Origin: Domibacillus antri
GTDB lineage: Bacteria > Bacillota > Bacilli > Bacillales > Domibacillaceae
Direction: 5' to 3'
Length of the DNA stretch: 64,000 bases
Assembly: GCF_001936625.1 (NCBI RefSeq)
Contig: NZ_MSDU01000003.1
Span: 124,001 to 188,000 of the forward strand
Shown: one piece after another, positions 32,799 through 44,060 of the stretch
Numbering within the stretch: the first letter of the stretch is position 1
How the letters are laid out: every line of letters begins with the position of its first letter
Program-made: the position numbers and the translations under genes
Notes under the pieces: model-generated
Told to the model about the DNA's origin: nothing
Seen by the model: only the letters and a program-made list of their open reading frames with translations
Databases searched by the model: none

Positions 32799-33877
32799 TT
32801 AGCGCACAGCTCCATTATTTTTTTCACAGCTAACTGCTCTTTCAAAACATCGGGATTCATCAATTCACGGCATTTTCGAGTCATATTCATCACTTCTCTT
32901 GGATGATCGCATAATTCGCGAATCTTATCCATAATATGAGCCGGTGTGACATTCTGGCTCTCGCCAAGACAATACATCGCTCCAAAACTGGTCACTGCTT
33001 CCGTCAATTCTTTTTGATTGTCCGCTAATATAATCGTAATGGCAGGAAGTCCAAGATAGCACCGCTCCCATGATGTAGATCCTCCCGCTCCAATGGCCAG
33101 ATCAGCTTGCACCATTAATTTCGCCATATAGTTGATTTGACTGTGATAATGCACGTTTGTCATTTTAGCACAAAATTCTTTTATACATTCTTTTCTCGGG
33201 TTGCTGCTTCCTAAAACCACATTGACAGTAATATCTTTTTTATTTAAATAATGTAATGCTTTTAGCGCTTTAATAGTTTCCCCGGTTGGATCTGTGCCCC
33301 CGAAAAAGACAAGAATGTTTTTAATTGTTCCATCCCGATCTGTCTTTAACGGATCAAGTATTAAAAATTCTTCACGCAGCAGAGCATAATTTGGACCGAT
33401 CAGCTGCATACATGAATGCGGCACTAACTTTTCATACCTTTTTTCACTATCCAGGTAATAATTTTGATCCAAAAGGATGTGGCAGTTATGAGGGCGATTT
33501 GCAAGATCGTCCATCACCATAATGTATTTCACTGATGATCGAATGGCTTCTTCCCATTTTATATTCAATTCATAATGATCAACAATCAATAGATCCACTT
33601 CACTGTCCATCTGATGGATGAAGCGTTGTGTTTCTTGTGCGTCTTTTGCCCAATTTTCCTTGATCCACTGCCAATGATATTGATCGGTCATAGCGGGAAG
33701 AACATGGATAGCAAAACCTTGGTCTTTAATAAGAGAAATAAGGTTGCCGGTGAAGGCTCTGCAAACAAATGAAACATTAACGTTATTTTTTTTAAATTGA
33801 TTGGCAAGTGTTAAGCATCTCATAACATGTCCTGTTCCGATTTCAACTGAAGCATCTGTACGAATGATGACGTTCAT
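32795..33877 (-). CDS. pseG: UDP-2,4-diacetamido-2,4,6-trideoxy-L-altropyranose hydrolase PseG
   Basis: A 360-residue GT-B-fold hydrolase that releases UDP from the nucleotide sugar. The opening IRTDASVEIGTGHVMRCLTLA carries the catalytic-site GxGHxxR motif (H about 18), and the C-terminal half has AIGAGGSTSWERCYLG, the UDP-binding segment. It overlaps pseH by four bases. Confidence 0.92.
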   Translation of the reverse strand: MNVIIRTDASVEIGTGHVMRCLTLANQFKKNNVNVSFVCRAFTGNLISLIKDQGFAIHVLPAMTDQYHWQWIKENWAKDAQETQRFIHQMDSEVDLLIVDHYELNIKWEEAIRSSVKYIMVMDDLANRPHNCHILLDQNYYLDSEKRYEKLVPHSCMQLIGPNYALLREEFLILDPLKTDRDGTIKNILVFFGGTDPTGETIKALKALHYLNKKDITVNVVLGSSNPRKECIKEFCAKMTNVHYHSQINYMAKLMVQADLAIGAGGSTSWERCYLGLPAITIILADNQKELTEAVTSFGAMYCLGESQNVTPAHIMDKIRELCDHPREVMNMTRKCRELMNPDVLKEQLAVKKIMELCAK

Positions 33878-33885
33878 ATCTTCAC

Positions 33886-34617
33886 CTACAATTTTTTTTG
33901 TTCTATGTGTTCATTTATTTGATTCCATTGCGGATATTTTTCGAGTAATGCGATCACATCTGTCAAAGAGAATAATCTATCTGGCTGATACAGTTCATTT
34001 AAAATAAGCTTAATCAGTTCAAAATCTTCCACCGTATCAACCGTCCAGCGGTAATTAGAATAATCCTGATTCTGCTTCACGCGGCCAATTCGAAATTGTT
34101 CAGGATTAGTGTAAAGATAGGCCGTGACGTGTTCACGATCACGAGGAAAAACAGCTTGTTCATAAGCCGTTTTTAATACCTCATAGGAAAACACTTCCGT
34201 ATCCATTCCCCGCGGATAAGTTCGCTCAATGGTATTGGATACATAATCGTATTGCGGTTGATGATCTTTATAATAACGAACAACACGGTCCATAACAGCA
34301 GGGTCAATAATCGGACAGTCCGATGTTAACCGTACAATGATATCCGCTTCAAATTGCTGAGCCGCTTCGTAATAGCGGGATAAGACATCTTCTTCAGAAC
34401 CTCTGTAACAGGCGATGCCATGCGCATCACAAAAATCAACAATCGGCTCGTCACTTTCTTTTACCGTTGTTGCAATAATGATTTGATCAATTTCATTTGA
34501 TTGTTTAACACGTTCCGTTTGATACTCTAACAAGGTTTTTCCATTAACCTGTTTTAAAATTTTCCCTGGAAGACGTGTTGACCCCATGCGTGCCTGAATA
34601 ATAGCAGTTGTGTTCAT
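33886..34617 (-). CDS. pseF: Pseudaminic acid cytidylyltransferase (SpsF/PseF type)
   Basis: A 243-residue nucleotidyltransferase. IIQARMGSTRLPGK is the CTP-binding motif (about residues 5-18) and RLTSDCPIIDP holds the metal-binding Asp. It belongs to the SpsF branch rather than the usual neuraminate cytidylyltransferase branch, but its place in a complete pse operon argues that it makes CMP-pseudaminic acid. B. subtilis spsC-G has the same set of enzyme families for a spore coat sugar. Confidence 0.85.
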   Translation of the reverse strand: MNTTAIIQARMGSTRLPGKILKQVNGKTLLEYQTERVKQSNEIDQIIIATTVKESDEPIVDFCDAHGIACYRGSEEDVLSRYYEAAQQFEADIIVRLTSDCPIIDPAVMDRVVRYYKDHQPQYDYVSNTIERTYPRGMDTEVFSYEVLKTAYEQAVFPRDREHVTAYLYTNPEQFRIGRVKQNQDYSNYRWTVDTVEDFELIKLILNELYQPDRLFSLTDVIALLEKYPQWNQINEHIEQKKL

Positions 34618-35771
34618 TTTGTATATTTCTCCAAAGTTTCTTTCACTGCCGATATTACATCGGTTATATCTTTTTCAGTCATCGCCGGGAAAAGCGGCAG
34701 CGATATGATTTCTTCATATAACTTTTCTGCATTCGGCAGCGAGCCTTTCTGATAGCCAATTTTCTGATAATACGGGAGTGTATGAACCGGAATATAATGA
34801 ACATTCACGCCAATTTTTCGTTTTTGGATTTCTTCAAATATGGCTTTCCGATCTACTGTTAATTGATCCAGTTTTAAACGAATCACGTATAAATGCCAGC
34901 TTGAGTCGCTGCTTGGATGTTGATAAGGTGTTATAAGCTGCGACATGTCTTTAAATGCCTCGTTATAAGCTGCGACAATTTCTTTTCGTCTGGATACAAA
35001 CTGATTAAGCCGATTCATTTGGCTTACCCCCAAAGCTGCCTGAATATCTGTCATACGGTAATTATATCCAAGAAATTGCATCTCATAATACCAAGGGCCA
35101 TGGTTGTCTTTTAGAAGCGCAGAGTCACGTGTAATGCCGTGTGAACGGAATTGAATCAGTTTTTGGTAATATTCTTTGTTGTTTGTGACTATCATACCAC
35201 CTTCACCGGATGTGATATGCTTCACCGGATGGAAGCTGAACATCGTCATATCGCTGAGGGAACCGACTTTTTTTCCTTTATACACTGCCCCAATTGCATG
35301 AGCTGCATCTTCAATCACGATTAGGTTATACTTTCCGGCAATGTCATGAATACGGTCAATTTCTGCAGGCTGCCCAGTAAAATCAACAGGAATAATAGCT
35401 TTTGTCTTATCAGTAATGTTCTTTTCGATCTCCGACGGATCAATATTGTATGTTTTCGGATCAATGTCGGCAAAAACCACAGTACCCTCCTGATACAGTA
35501 CACAGTTCGCACTGGCCGCAAATGTCATCGGTGTGGTGATCACTTCATCTCCTGCACCAATTCCAGCAGCATAGCAGGCGCCGTGAAGAGCAGCTGTACC
35601 ATTCGCAAAGGCAACCGCATATTCAGTGCCAACATATTCTGCTACTTTTCGTTCAAAATTTATGATTGCAGGACCTGTTGTTAAGTAATCGCTTTTTAAT
35701 ACTTGAATGACCGCTTCAATATCCTGCTCTTCAATCCACTGCCGCCCGTAAGGCAAATATGTATCGCGCAT
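34614..35771 (-). CDS. pseC: UDP-4-keto-6-deoxy-AltNAc aminotransferase PseC
   Basis: A 385-residue DegT/DnrJ/EryC1 aminotransferase using pyridoxal phosphate. The cofactor lysine is in FHPVKHITSGEGG and the cofactor-ring contact is VIEDAAHAIGA. PseC aminates the C4 ketone made by PseB. It overlaps pseF by four bases and is 35 bases downstream of pseB. Confidence 0.93.
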   Translation of the reverse strand: MRDTYLPYGRQWIEEQDIEAVIQVLKSDYLTTGPAIINFERKVAEYVGTEYAVAFANGTAALHGACYAAGIGAGDEVITTPMTFAASANCVLYQEGTVVFADIDPKTYNIDPSEIEKNITDKTKAIIPVDFTGQPAEIDRIHDIAGKYNLIVIEDAAHAIGAVYKGKKVGSLSDMTMFSFHPVKHITSGEGGMIVTNNKEYYQKLIQFRSHGITRDSALLKDNHGPWYYEMQFLGYNYRMTDIQAALGVSQMNRLNQFVSRRKEIVAAYNEAFKDMSQLITPYQHPSSDSSWHLYVIRLKLDQLTVDRKAIFEEIQKRKIGVNVHYIPVHTLPYYQKIGYQKGSLPNAEKLYEEIISLPLFPAMTEKDITDVISAVKETLEKYTK

Positions 35772-35806
35772 GATTGTTCCTCCTAAAAAAGAAATGCAGC
35801 AAAATA

Positions 35807-38646
<2,840 letters not shown>

Positions 38647-38660
<14 letters not shown>

Positions 38661-39249
38661 GGCGTGATCCCTCTGTATCAATCGTTGTTTGTATTTCTTT
38701 TTCGAACGCTTCGTAAAGCGGCGCCATCTCATACTGAATAATGTCGCCGATTAAAACGTTATCACTGTTTTCCATTGCTTCTTCCAGATTTTTCAGCTCA
38801 ACTTCAAGTGTTGCAGCCAGTTTCAAATACTCATCCCAGTTTTGCGGCTGTTTCGGCAGTTGATCGATCGAAACGATAATCTGATTCAGCCATTGCATCC
38901 CTTCCAGCATATCGCCAAAATCATCCCAGGTATCGGAAGCAGGGTTGTTATAAAAACCATCTGAAAGCTTTGTTAATTCCGGTATAGCTCCTTGCAGGTA
39001 ATTTTCTGCCGACAATAAAATCTCATTCGTGAATTCTTTCGCTGTCCGGGCGACGATTTCAAGTTTATCAATACTTCCGAGATTTTCAGTCAAATATTGT
39101 TCAGGCTCCTCATATACATTCACTCCATCTACAATGAGATGGCTGAAATAATAAGAGTTATTCAGCCATGTATTGATTTGTTCAATAATTTGTTCAACAG
39201 TCGGATCTTGGTCAAACTGGATTACTTGCTCTTGAAATATAAACTCCAC
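38647..39249 (-). CDS. Uncharacterised protein, first gene of the glycosylation operon
   Basis: A 200-residue acidic, helical protein that I do not recognise. The first 75 residues are beta/alpha mixed (FIFQEQVIQFDQDPTVEQII); the rest is helix-rich with many Leu/Glu residues and no signal peptide or membrane span. It is translationally coupled to maf (14-base overlap) and lies directly behind a sigma-D promoter, so a role as a partner of Maf or as a flagellin-binding chaperone is a guess from context. Start GTG with GGAGGAA eight bases ahead. Confidence 0.6.
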
Positions 39250-39304
39250 AGGACGATTCCTCCAAAAGTGCTTTTGTTTTAAATTTTATCATAGTCTATC
39301 TGTT

Positions 39305-39331
39305 ATATCGGCGCGTTTCAGGAATTTTTGA
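39305..39331 (-). promoter_or_regulatory. sigma-D promoter of the maf-pse operon
   Basis: Minus strand TCAA (one mismatch from TAAA), 15 bases, then GCCGATAT. It lies 56 bases ahead of the first gene of the operon. This would tie glycan synthesis to late flagellar gene expression. A weak sigma-A-like TATGATAAAAT follows downstream. Confidence 0.75.
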
Positions 39332-39335
39332 GCGC

Positions 39336-39365
39336 AAAAAAACACGGCCGATTTTCTTGACCGTG
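39336..39365 (-). terminator. Intrinsic terminator of the flagellinolysin gene
   Basis: CACGG/CCGTG stem with an 13-base loop and a run of seven Ts on the minus strand. It separates the flagellin genes from the glycosylation operon. Confidence 0.8.
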
Positions 39366-39381
39366 CTATGTTCTTGCTTAA

Positions 39382-41115
39382 TTAACGAAGTAACTGAAGT
39401 ACACCCTGCGGAGCCTGATTCGCCTGCGCAAGCATCGCTTGAGCAGCTTGAGAGAGGATCGAGCTCTTCGTTTGGTTCATCATCTCTTTTGCCATATCCA
39501 CGTCACGGATACGGGATTCCGCAGCCGTTAAGTTTTCAGCAGAGTTTTGCAGATTGGATATAGCATGCTCCAGCCGGTTTTGCAGAGCTCCATAAAAGCT
39601 TCTCACACTCGAAACGTTTTGTATCGCCCGATCCAGCTTTTCAATCGCCATTTCACTGTTGATTTGATTCGAAATATCCCAGTCGGTTAAACGAAGTCCG
39701 CTTGCAGTTAAGTTAACAGACGTCATTTTCATTGTCTGATCGGAATTCGCACCAATATGGAAAGCGATTTTAGCCGCTGTCGTATCCTTTTCCGTTTGTT
39801 CTGTCACTCCATCAAATTTGATGTTAAATACGCCGGCGTTATCAATTGTTGCATTATTGTCAATCGTATCCTCCTGGCTGCCGGCAAAAGAACTGCCTGC
39901 GATGGAACCATTTAAAATAGCCCCCGAAGTCGCTGGATCAAAATCTGAGCTTGTCGTCAAGTACGCATCTACATCCGCACTGTTATTAAACCAGTTAATA
40001 AAGTCTGCGGAAGTTGTAAAATTATTCAGCGGGTGAACAGCATCTGCAATTACCGCTAACTCCCCTTGTGCTTGCTGTGTAGTATTGGCAAAAGCTTGGT
40101 CTAACGTATCCCCTGCTTCTAGCCGATCAATAAATGCGTTAATGCCGCCTGCGGTAATTTCATGCAGCGTCTTCACCGCGGCATATGCTGCATCATACTC
40201 CCCATTAAATGGAGCAGCCGTATTGACCGTTAACGCTCCATTGTCGGCTTGCACACCAGTAAAGCCGTTTCCGCCTTGGATCGCCGTCGCTAAACCTTCC
40301 ACAAACCAGTTTTCATCATTGCTGATGCCACCGTTTAAAATCGAAGGCATTTCCGTATATTGAACAGCATGGACAATTTCATGGGCAATGACCGTATCAA
40401 ATTGACCGCCAGATTCTCCGGCGGGAATTTGTCCGTTGGCGTCTAATAGTTTATCTAAGTTTAAACCAAGCTCAAGAGTGGCGCCTCCATCTGCTGTCGA
40501 CATATAGGCGGCTCTTGTCTCGGATGCATTCGAATATAGCTTCACCGTTAACTCTTTGTTTGCTGGAAAATCAATCCCCAAACTATTTTTAATGGTCGTC
40601 ACGGCGTCGTCAATCCACCTCGGCACCCTGAACATAAGATCATCAATCACTTCAGAGCTGACACCAGTTATCACCGGGCCATTCGAACCTAAAGGTGTTC
40701 CCTTGTTTAATAATTTGATCGTGTTAAATTCGGTATTTTGGGCGGTATTATTGATTTGTTCTTTAAGCTGTGCTACCTCATCATTCAGCGCTTTTCGGTC
40801 ACTGTCTGTTAACGTGCCATTTGCGGACTGAACAGCCAATTCCCTCGCTCTTTGCAGCATCTCGTGCACAACAGAAGCCGCCCCTTCCGCAGTCTGTATC
40901 ATTGATATACTATCCTGGGCGTTGCGGGCCGCTTGTTCTAAACCCCGGATTTGACCTCTCATTTTTTCAGATATGGCCAGACCTGCCGCATCGTCGCCAG
41001 CGCGGTTAATGCGAAGACCGGACGATAACTTTTCCATCGCTTTTGATTGTGAAAAAACAGCATTTGAAAATTGCCGATATGTATTTAAAGCCATCATATT
41101 ATGATTGATTCTCAC
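39382..41115 (-). CDS. Flagellin with embedded metallopeptidase (flagellinolysin)
   Basis: A 577-residue flagellin whose hypervariable region is a peptidase. Residues 1-140 and about 475-577 are normal D0/D1 flagellin domains (NHNMMALNTYRQF, SGLRINRAGDDAAGLAISE, and LTAAESRIRDVDMAKEMM). Residues about 150-440 hold HEIVHAVQY with zinc ligands H245 and H249, catalytic E246, and a third ligand E273 in NWFVEGLA. This matches the flagellinolysin class, filaments that carry extracellular proteolytic activity. Start GTG behind AAGGAGG. No promoter of its own was found in the 89-base gap to the flagellin upstream, so it probably depends on read-through. Confidence 0.9.
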   Translation of the reverse strand: MRINHNMMALNTYRQFSNAVFSQSKAMEKLSSGLRINRAGDDAAGLAISEKMRGQIRGLEQAARNAQDSISMIQTAEGAASVVHEMLQRARELAVQSANGTLTDSDRKALNDEVAQLKEQINNTAQNTEFNTIKLLNKGTPLGSNGPVITGVSSEVIDDLMFRVPRWIDDAVTTIKNSLGIDFPANKELTVKLYSNASETRAAYMSTADGGATLELGLNLDKLLDANGQIPAGESGGQFDTVIAHEIVHAVQYTEMPSILNGGISNDENWFVEGLATAIQGGNGFTGVQADNGALTVNTAAPFNGEYDAAYAAVKTLHEITAGGINAFIDRLEAGDTLDQAFANTTQQAQGELAVIADAVHPLNNFTTSADFINWFNNSADVDAYLTTSSDFDPATSGAILNGSIAGSSFAGSQEDTIDNNATIDNAGVFNIKFDGVTEQTEKDTTAAKIAFHIGANSDQTMKMTSVNLTASGLRLTDWDISNQINSEMAIEKLDRAIQNVSSVRSFYGALQNRLEHAISNLQNSAENLTAAESRIRDVDMAKEMMNQTKSSILSQAAQAMLAQANQAPQGVLQLLR

Positions 41116-41157
41116 ACAGGCACCTCCTTCATGTAAAAAATCGCCGCATTCATTTAG

Positions 41158-41192
41158 AAAAAGGCCTTAGGTATATACCTAAGACCTTTTTC
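41158..41192 (-). terminator. Terminator between the two tandem flagellin genes
   Basis: AAAAAGG-CTTAGG/CCTAAG-CCTTTTT stem with a T-rich tail. Incomplete termination here would lower expression of the downstream flagellinolysin relative to the main flagellin. Confidence 0.8.
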
Positions 41193-41204
41193 ACGAAGCT
41201 AATA

Positions 41205-43079
41205 TTAACCAAGCAATTGAAGAACTCCTTGAGGTGCCTGATTCGCTTGCGCAAGCATTGCTTGAGCAGCTTGAGACAAGATCGAGTTCTTCGTTTGATT
41301 CATCATTTCTTTCGCCATATCCACGTCACGGATGCGTGATTCCGCAGCTGTTAAGTTTTCAGCAGATGTGCCGAGGTTGTTGATTGAATGCTCCAAACGG
41401 TTTTGGAACGCACCAAGTTTAGAACGCTCAGCTGAAACTTTTTCAAGGGCATTATTAATGACCGTGATCGAGTTTTCCCCGCCTTGCTGTGTGGAAATGT
41501 CTACAGAAGACAACGATAATGAGCCAACTGACATTTCAGAAATGTCCACTTTCATTGTCTGATCCTGGTTAGCACCGATATGGAATGACAATGAATTGTT
41601 TGTTGTCTTATCCTGCGCATCCTGTGTTTCTGAGAAGTTGCTCATGTAGTTATTAAACTTGTTATTACCTGCAATGGATAATTTTACGTTTTGCAAATCT
41701 TTTGATTCGCCTGCATCACCAGTAATGACAATATTACCAGCTGCATCTCTGCTTACCGAACCAGAAGCAAGTTTTAACGCACCGCTAATGGCGCCTAGTA
41801 ATTGAACATCTGTTGAAGCACCGGATACTTTAAATGTCGCACTGCCTGCAGTTCCATTAATTTCAAAAGAAATGGAAATTGTATCACCAGCTTTAACTCC
41901 CAGAGAATCTCCATCCTTGTCAGCTAAGTTAGTCAATACCGTCGTATTAGCTAGATCTGCTCCGGATGCTACTCCAATAAGCGTTAAGCCAGTATCACCT
42001 GCTGCTGATTTAAATTCATAAACATTTTTATCTGTGGCTGCGATCGTAAATTTAATAGAAGTACCGCTTACAGCAGCCGTAATTCCACTTAATTGCCCAT
42101 TCGCATCCAATTGCGTATTTAGCGCTGCTACTAATGCAGCTTCATCTTTATAATCAGTACCGGATGGAAGTTTAACAGTTTGATTCGTTCCATTCACACT
42201 GATGACAAATTCATTGTTTCCACTGTTTACGTTATAAGCATCATTAACATAGGCATTTGCTGCTGCTGTTGTACCACCTGATGCTACAGTAGTTGAAGCT
42301 GTCGGAACACCTAAACGGCCCAAAATAGTACCCGAAATTGTTACAGTTCCAGAACCTGTTGCTCCATTGTCTTTAAATACAAACTTCCCGCCACTAACTG
42401 TTACATCAAGACCTGAATAAGCTGCTTTTGAATTAAGACCGCTTGTTAGAGCAGCCGCCAATTCAGCTGCAGTATATACACCGCTGGCAATTGTGACTGT
42501 AGCAGCTGTGGCACCACCTGAATCATTCACTGTGAATGTTTGGCTGCCGCTAATATAAATTGCATTTTCCGAAGGATCACCAGCAACAGATCCCAGGACT
42601 TGTGTACCGCCAAGTGCAGCCGATTTTAAAATGTCTCCTTGAGCCGTTTTAGCAGCAGAAAGATCACCGTTCAACAATTTTTTTGTATTGAATTCCGTTG
42701 TGTTGGAAATACGGTCGATTTCTTCTTTTAACTGAGAGATTTCTTTTTGAAGCTCTTTACGGTCTGCATCTGTCGCTGTATCATTGGATGATTGAACAGA
42801 TAGTTCACGCATACGCTGTAGAATGCTGTGCGTTTCGTTCAATGCACCTTCAGCCGTTTGAATCAAAGAGATACTGTCTTGAGCATTACGTGTCGCTTGG
42901 TCTAAACCGCGAATTTGTCCGCGCATTTTTTCAGAGATCGCAAGACCTGCCGCATCGTCGCCCGCACGGTTAATGCGAAGACCTGAAGATAGTTTTTCCA
43001 TTGATTTACCTTGAGCCGCATTTGCCGCACCAAATTGGCGGTATGTGTTCAAGGCTTGAATATTATGATTGATAATCAT
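41205..43079 (-). CDS. hag: Flagellin, probable major filament protein
   Basis: A 624-residue flagellin. The conserved N-terminus is MIINHNIQALNTYRQFGAA...KLSSGLRINRAGDDAAGL and the C-terminus ends QANQAPQGVLQLLG. The roughly 390-residue middle is rich in Thr, Ser, Gly and Ala with beta-type repeats, a likely target for O-glycosylation by Maf. B. subtilis Hag is only about 304 residues, so this is a long-insert form. Its last 50 residues are nearly identical to those of the flagellinolysin downstream. It has its own sigma-D promoter and a leader with CsrA-type sites. ATG 43079 follows AAGGAGG. Confidence 0.95.
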   Translation of the reverse strand: MIINHNIQALNTYRQFGAANAAQGKSMEKLSSGLRINRAGDDAAGLAISEKMRGQIRGLDQATRNAQDSISLIQTAEGALNETHSILQRMRELSVQSSNDTATDADRKELQKEISQLKEEIDRISNTTEFNTKKLLNGDLSAAKTAQGDILKSAALGGTQVLGSVAGDPSENAIYISGSQTFTVNDSGGATAATVTIASGVYTAAELAAALTSGLNSKAAYSGLDVTVSGGKFVFKDNGATGSGTVTISGTILGRLGVPTASTTVASGGTTAAANAYVNDAYNVNSGNNEFVISVNGTNQTVKLPSGTDYKDEAALVAALNTQLDANGQLSGITAAVSGTSIKFTIAATDKNVYEFKSAAGDTGLTLIGVASGADLANTTVLTNLADKDGDSLGVKAGDTISISFEINGTAGSATFKVSGASTDVQLLGAISGALKLASGSVSRDAAGNIVITGDAGESKDLQNVKLSIAGNNKFNNYMSNFSETQDAQDKTTNNSLSFHIGANQDQTMKVDISEMSVGSLSLSSVDISTQQGGENSITVINNALEKVSAERSKLGAFQNRLEHSINNLGTSAENLTAAESRIRDVDMAKEMMNQTKNSILSQAAQAMLAQANQAPQGVLQLLG

Positions 43080-43088
43080 GCTTTGTTT

Positions 43089-43120
43089 CCTCCTTGAGTG
43101 TGACTGCCCACATCCTTGTG
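43089..43120 (-). promoter_or_regulatory. CsrA binding sites in the flagellin leader
   Basis: On the minus strand CACA-AGGA-TGTG (43109-43120) forms a hairpin with GGA in the loop; ACAAGGATGT matches the CsrA consensus core exactly. A second GGA is in the ribosome site AAGGAGG (43089-43095), 13 bases downstream. Two such sites, one over the ribosome site, are what CsrA uses to repress hag in B. subtilis. Confidence 0.8.
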
Positions 43121-43140
43121 AACAGTTTAAAATTGACAGC

Positions 43141-43165
43141 AAAAAAACAGGTCGGCCGCCCTGTT
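43141..43165 (-). terminator. Terminator-like hairpin inside the flagellin leader
   Basis: AACAGG/CCTGTT with an 8-base CGGCCG-containing loop, followed by seven Ts on the minus strand. It lies between the sigma-D promoter and the start codon, so it could attenuate flagellin transcription or stop upstream read-through. Confidence 0.65.
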
Positions 43166-43183
43166 ACATTGCTTACATGGTTA

Positions 43184-43209
43184 ATATCGGTTAAAACGGG
43201 AAATGTTTA
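43184..43209 (-). promoter_or_regulatory. sigma-D promoter of the flagellin gene
   Basis: Minus strand TAAA (43206-43209), 14 bases, then ACCGATAT (43184-43191), a one-mismatch match to the sigma-D -10 consensus. It predicts a leader of about 98 bases. Confidence 0.85.
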
Positions 43210-43351
43210 ATGGTTTTTGAAAAATTTTTGTAGCAAATGGATGAATGAACACGAAGAAAGCTTCATTGTTTGATATTTACCATTTTCATATCCCGATATT
43301 TTTAGGCAGCAGGGGGCGGTTGAAGCGTGTAAATGATGCTTTGTCAAAAAG

Positions 43352-43392
43352 TCTAAAAAAACTCCCTTCGGCAGCTATTTCGGCGGGAGTTT
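43352..43392 (-). terminator. Intrinsic terminator of the flg-csrA operon
   Basis: AAACTCCC/GGGAGTTT stem with an inner GCCG/CGGC-type pairing and a run of Ts on the minus strand, overlapping the csrA stop. Confidence 0.85.
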
Positions 43393-43599
43393 GAACAGTC
43401 CGGCTAAATTTTCTACACCAGCTGAAGCGGATTTGTTTTCGTCGCCAATCTGGACGTAGATTTCTTTCCTGTGGATGTCAACATGCTTTGGCGCGTTGAT
43501 GCCTAGCTTGACTTGGTCACCGGAAACGGCAACGACGGTGATTTCAATGTCATCCCCAATCATAAGCGCTTCACCCGGTTTGCGTGTGAGAACGAGCAT
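43375..43599 (-). CDS. csrA: Carbon storage regulator CsrA
   Basis: A 74-residue RNA-binding protein, [23 protein letters not shown] opening and [13 protein letters not shown] loop with the RNA-contacting Arg. In Bacillus CsrA represses flagellin translation and is held by FliW. The gene is four bases after fliW, and its likely target sites lie less than 300 bases downstream in the flagellin leader. Confidence 0.97.
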   Translation of the reverse strand: MLVLTRKPGEALMIGDDIEITVVAVSGDQVKLGINAPKHVDIHRKEIYVQIGDENKSASAGVENLAGLFKLPPK

Positions 43600-43603
43600 C
43601 GGC

Positions 43604-44047
43604 TTATTCCCCCTTTACGGCGCCGGTTGGAAAAAGGGAATGGCGCGTTTCATAGGATGTGCCGGTCAAAATGAGCTGGCGGCCGGTTTGATTTTTTTTG
43701 TTAATGATGACAGGCGCCTGCAGGTTTGCAGTTGTGTTTTCAAACGGGTCCTGCACGGTCAGAATACTTAAAAGGGTGATGTCTTCCTCTTTTTCAATTG
43801 CGAGCGCTTCGATAGACGCATCGTCGATTTTGATGCTGTAATCAAGGAAAAATGAGAAAGGGTCTGTGACAACGAAGCAAAGTTCCGGTGTGGAGACAGA
43901 CTGAAGAGCATAAAAGACGCTGTTTTCCGGAAAAGCGAGCAAAACGAATTGTTTTTCTTCTTTAAAGCCCGGCAGTCCATTCGCAAAAGTCAAAATATCC
44001 GCTTCCTTCAGTTCTTTTTCACCGTGATATTTTGTTTTAATCTTCAC
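43604..44047 (-). CDS. fliW: Flagellar assembly factor FliW
   Basis: A 147-residue FliW ([27 protein letters not shown] opening). FliW binds CsrA allosterically and is sequestered by unexported flagellin, so flagellin level controls its own translation. Start taken as GTG 44047, which has AAGGGTG six bases ahead; an ATG three codons upstream overlaps that site. Confidence 0.93.
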   Translation of the reverse strand: MKIKTKYHGEKELKEADILTFANGLPGFKEEKQFVLLAFPENSVFYALQSVSTPELCFVVTDPFSFFLDYSIKIDDASIEALAIEKEEDITLLSILTVQDPFENTTANLQAPVIINKKNQTGRQLILTGTSYETRHSLFPTGAVKGE

Positions 44048-44060
44048 TATCATCACCCTT

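Noticed and set aside
41116-41204. A sigma-D promoter for the flagellinolysin gene
   Set aside because: TAAA and GCGATTTT occur, but only eight bases apart, too close to be a sigma-D promoter.
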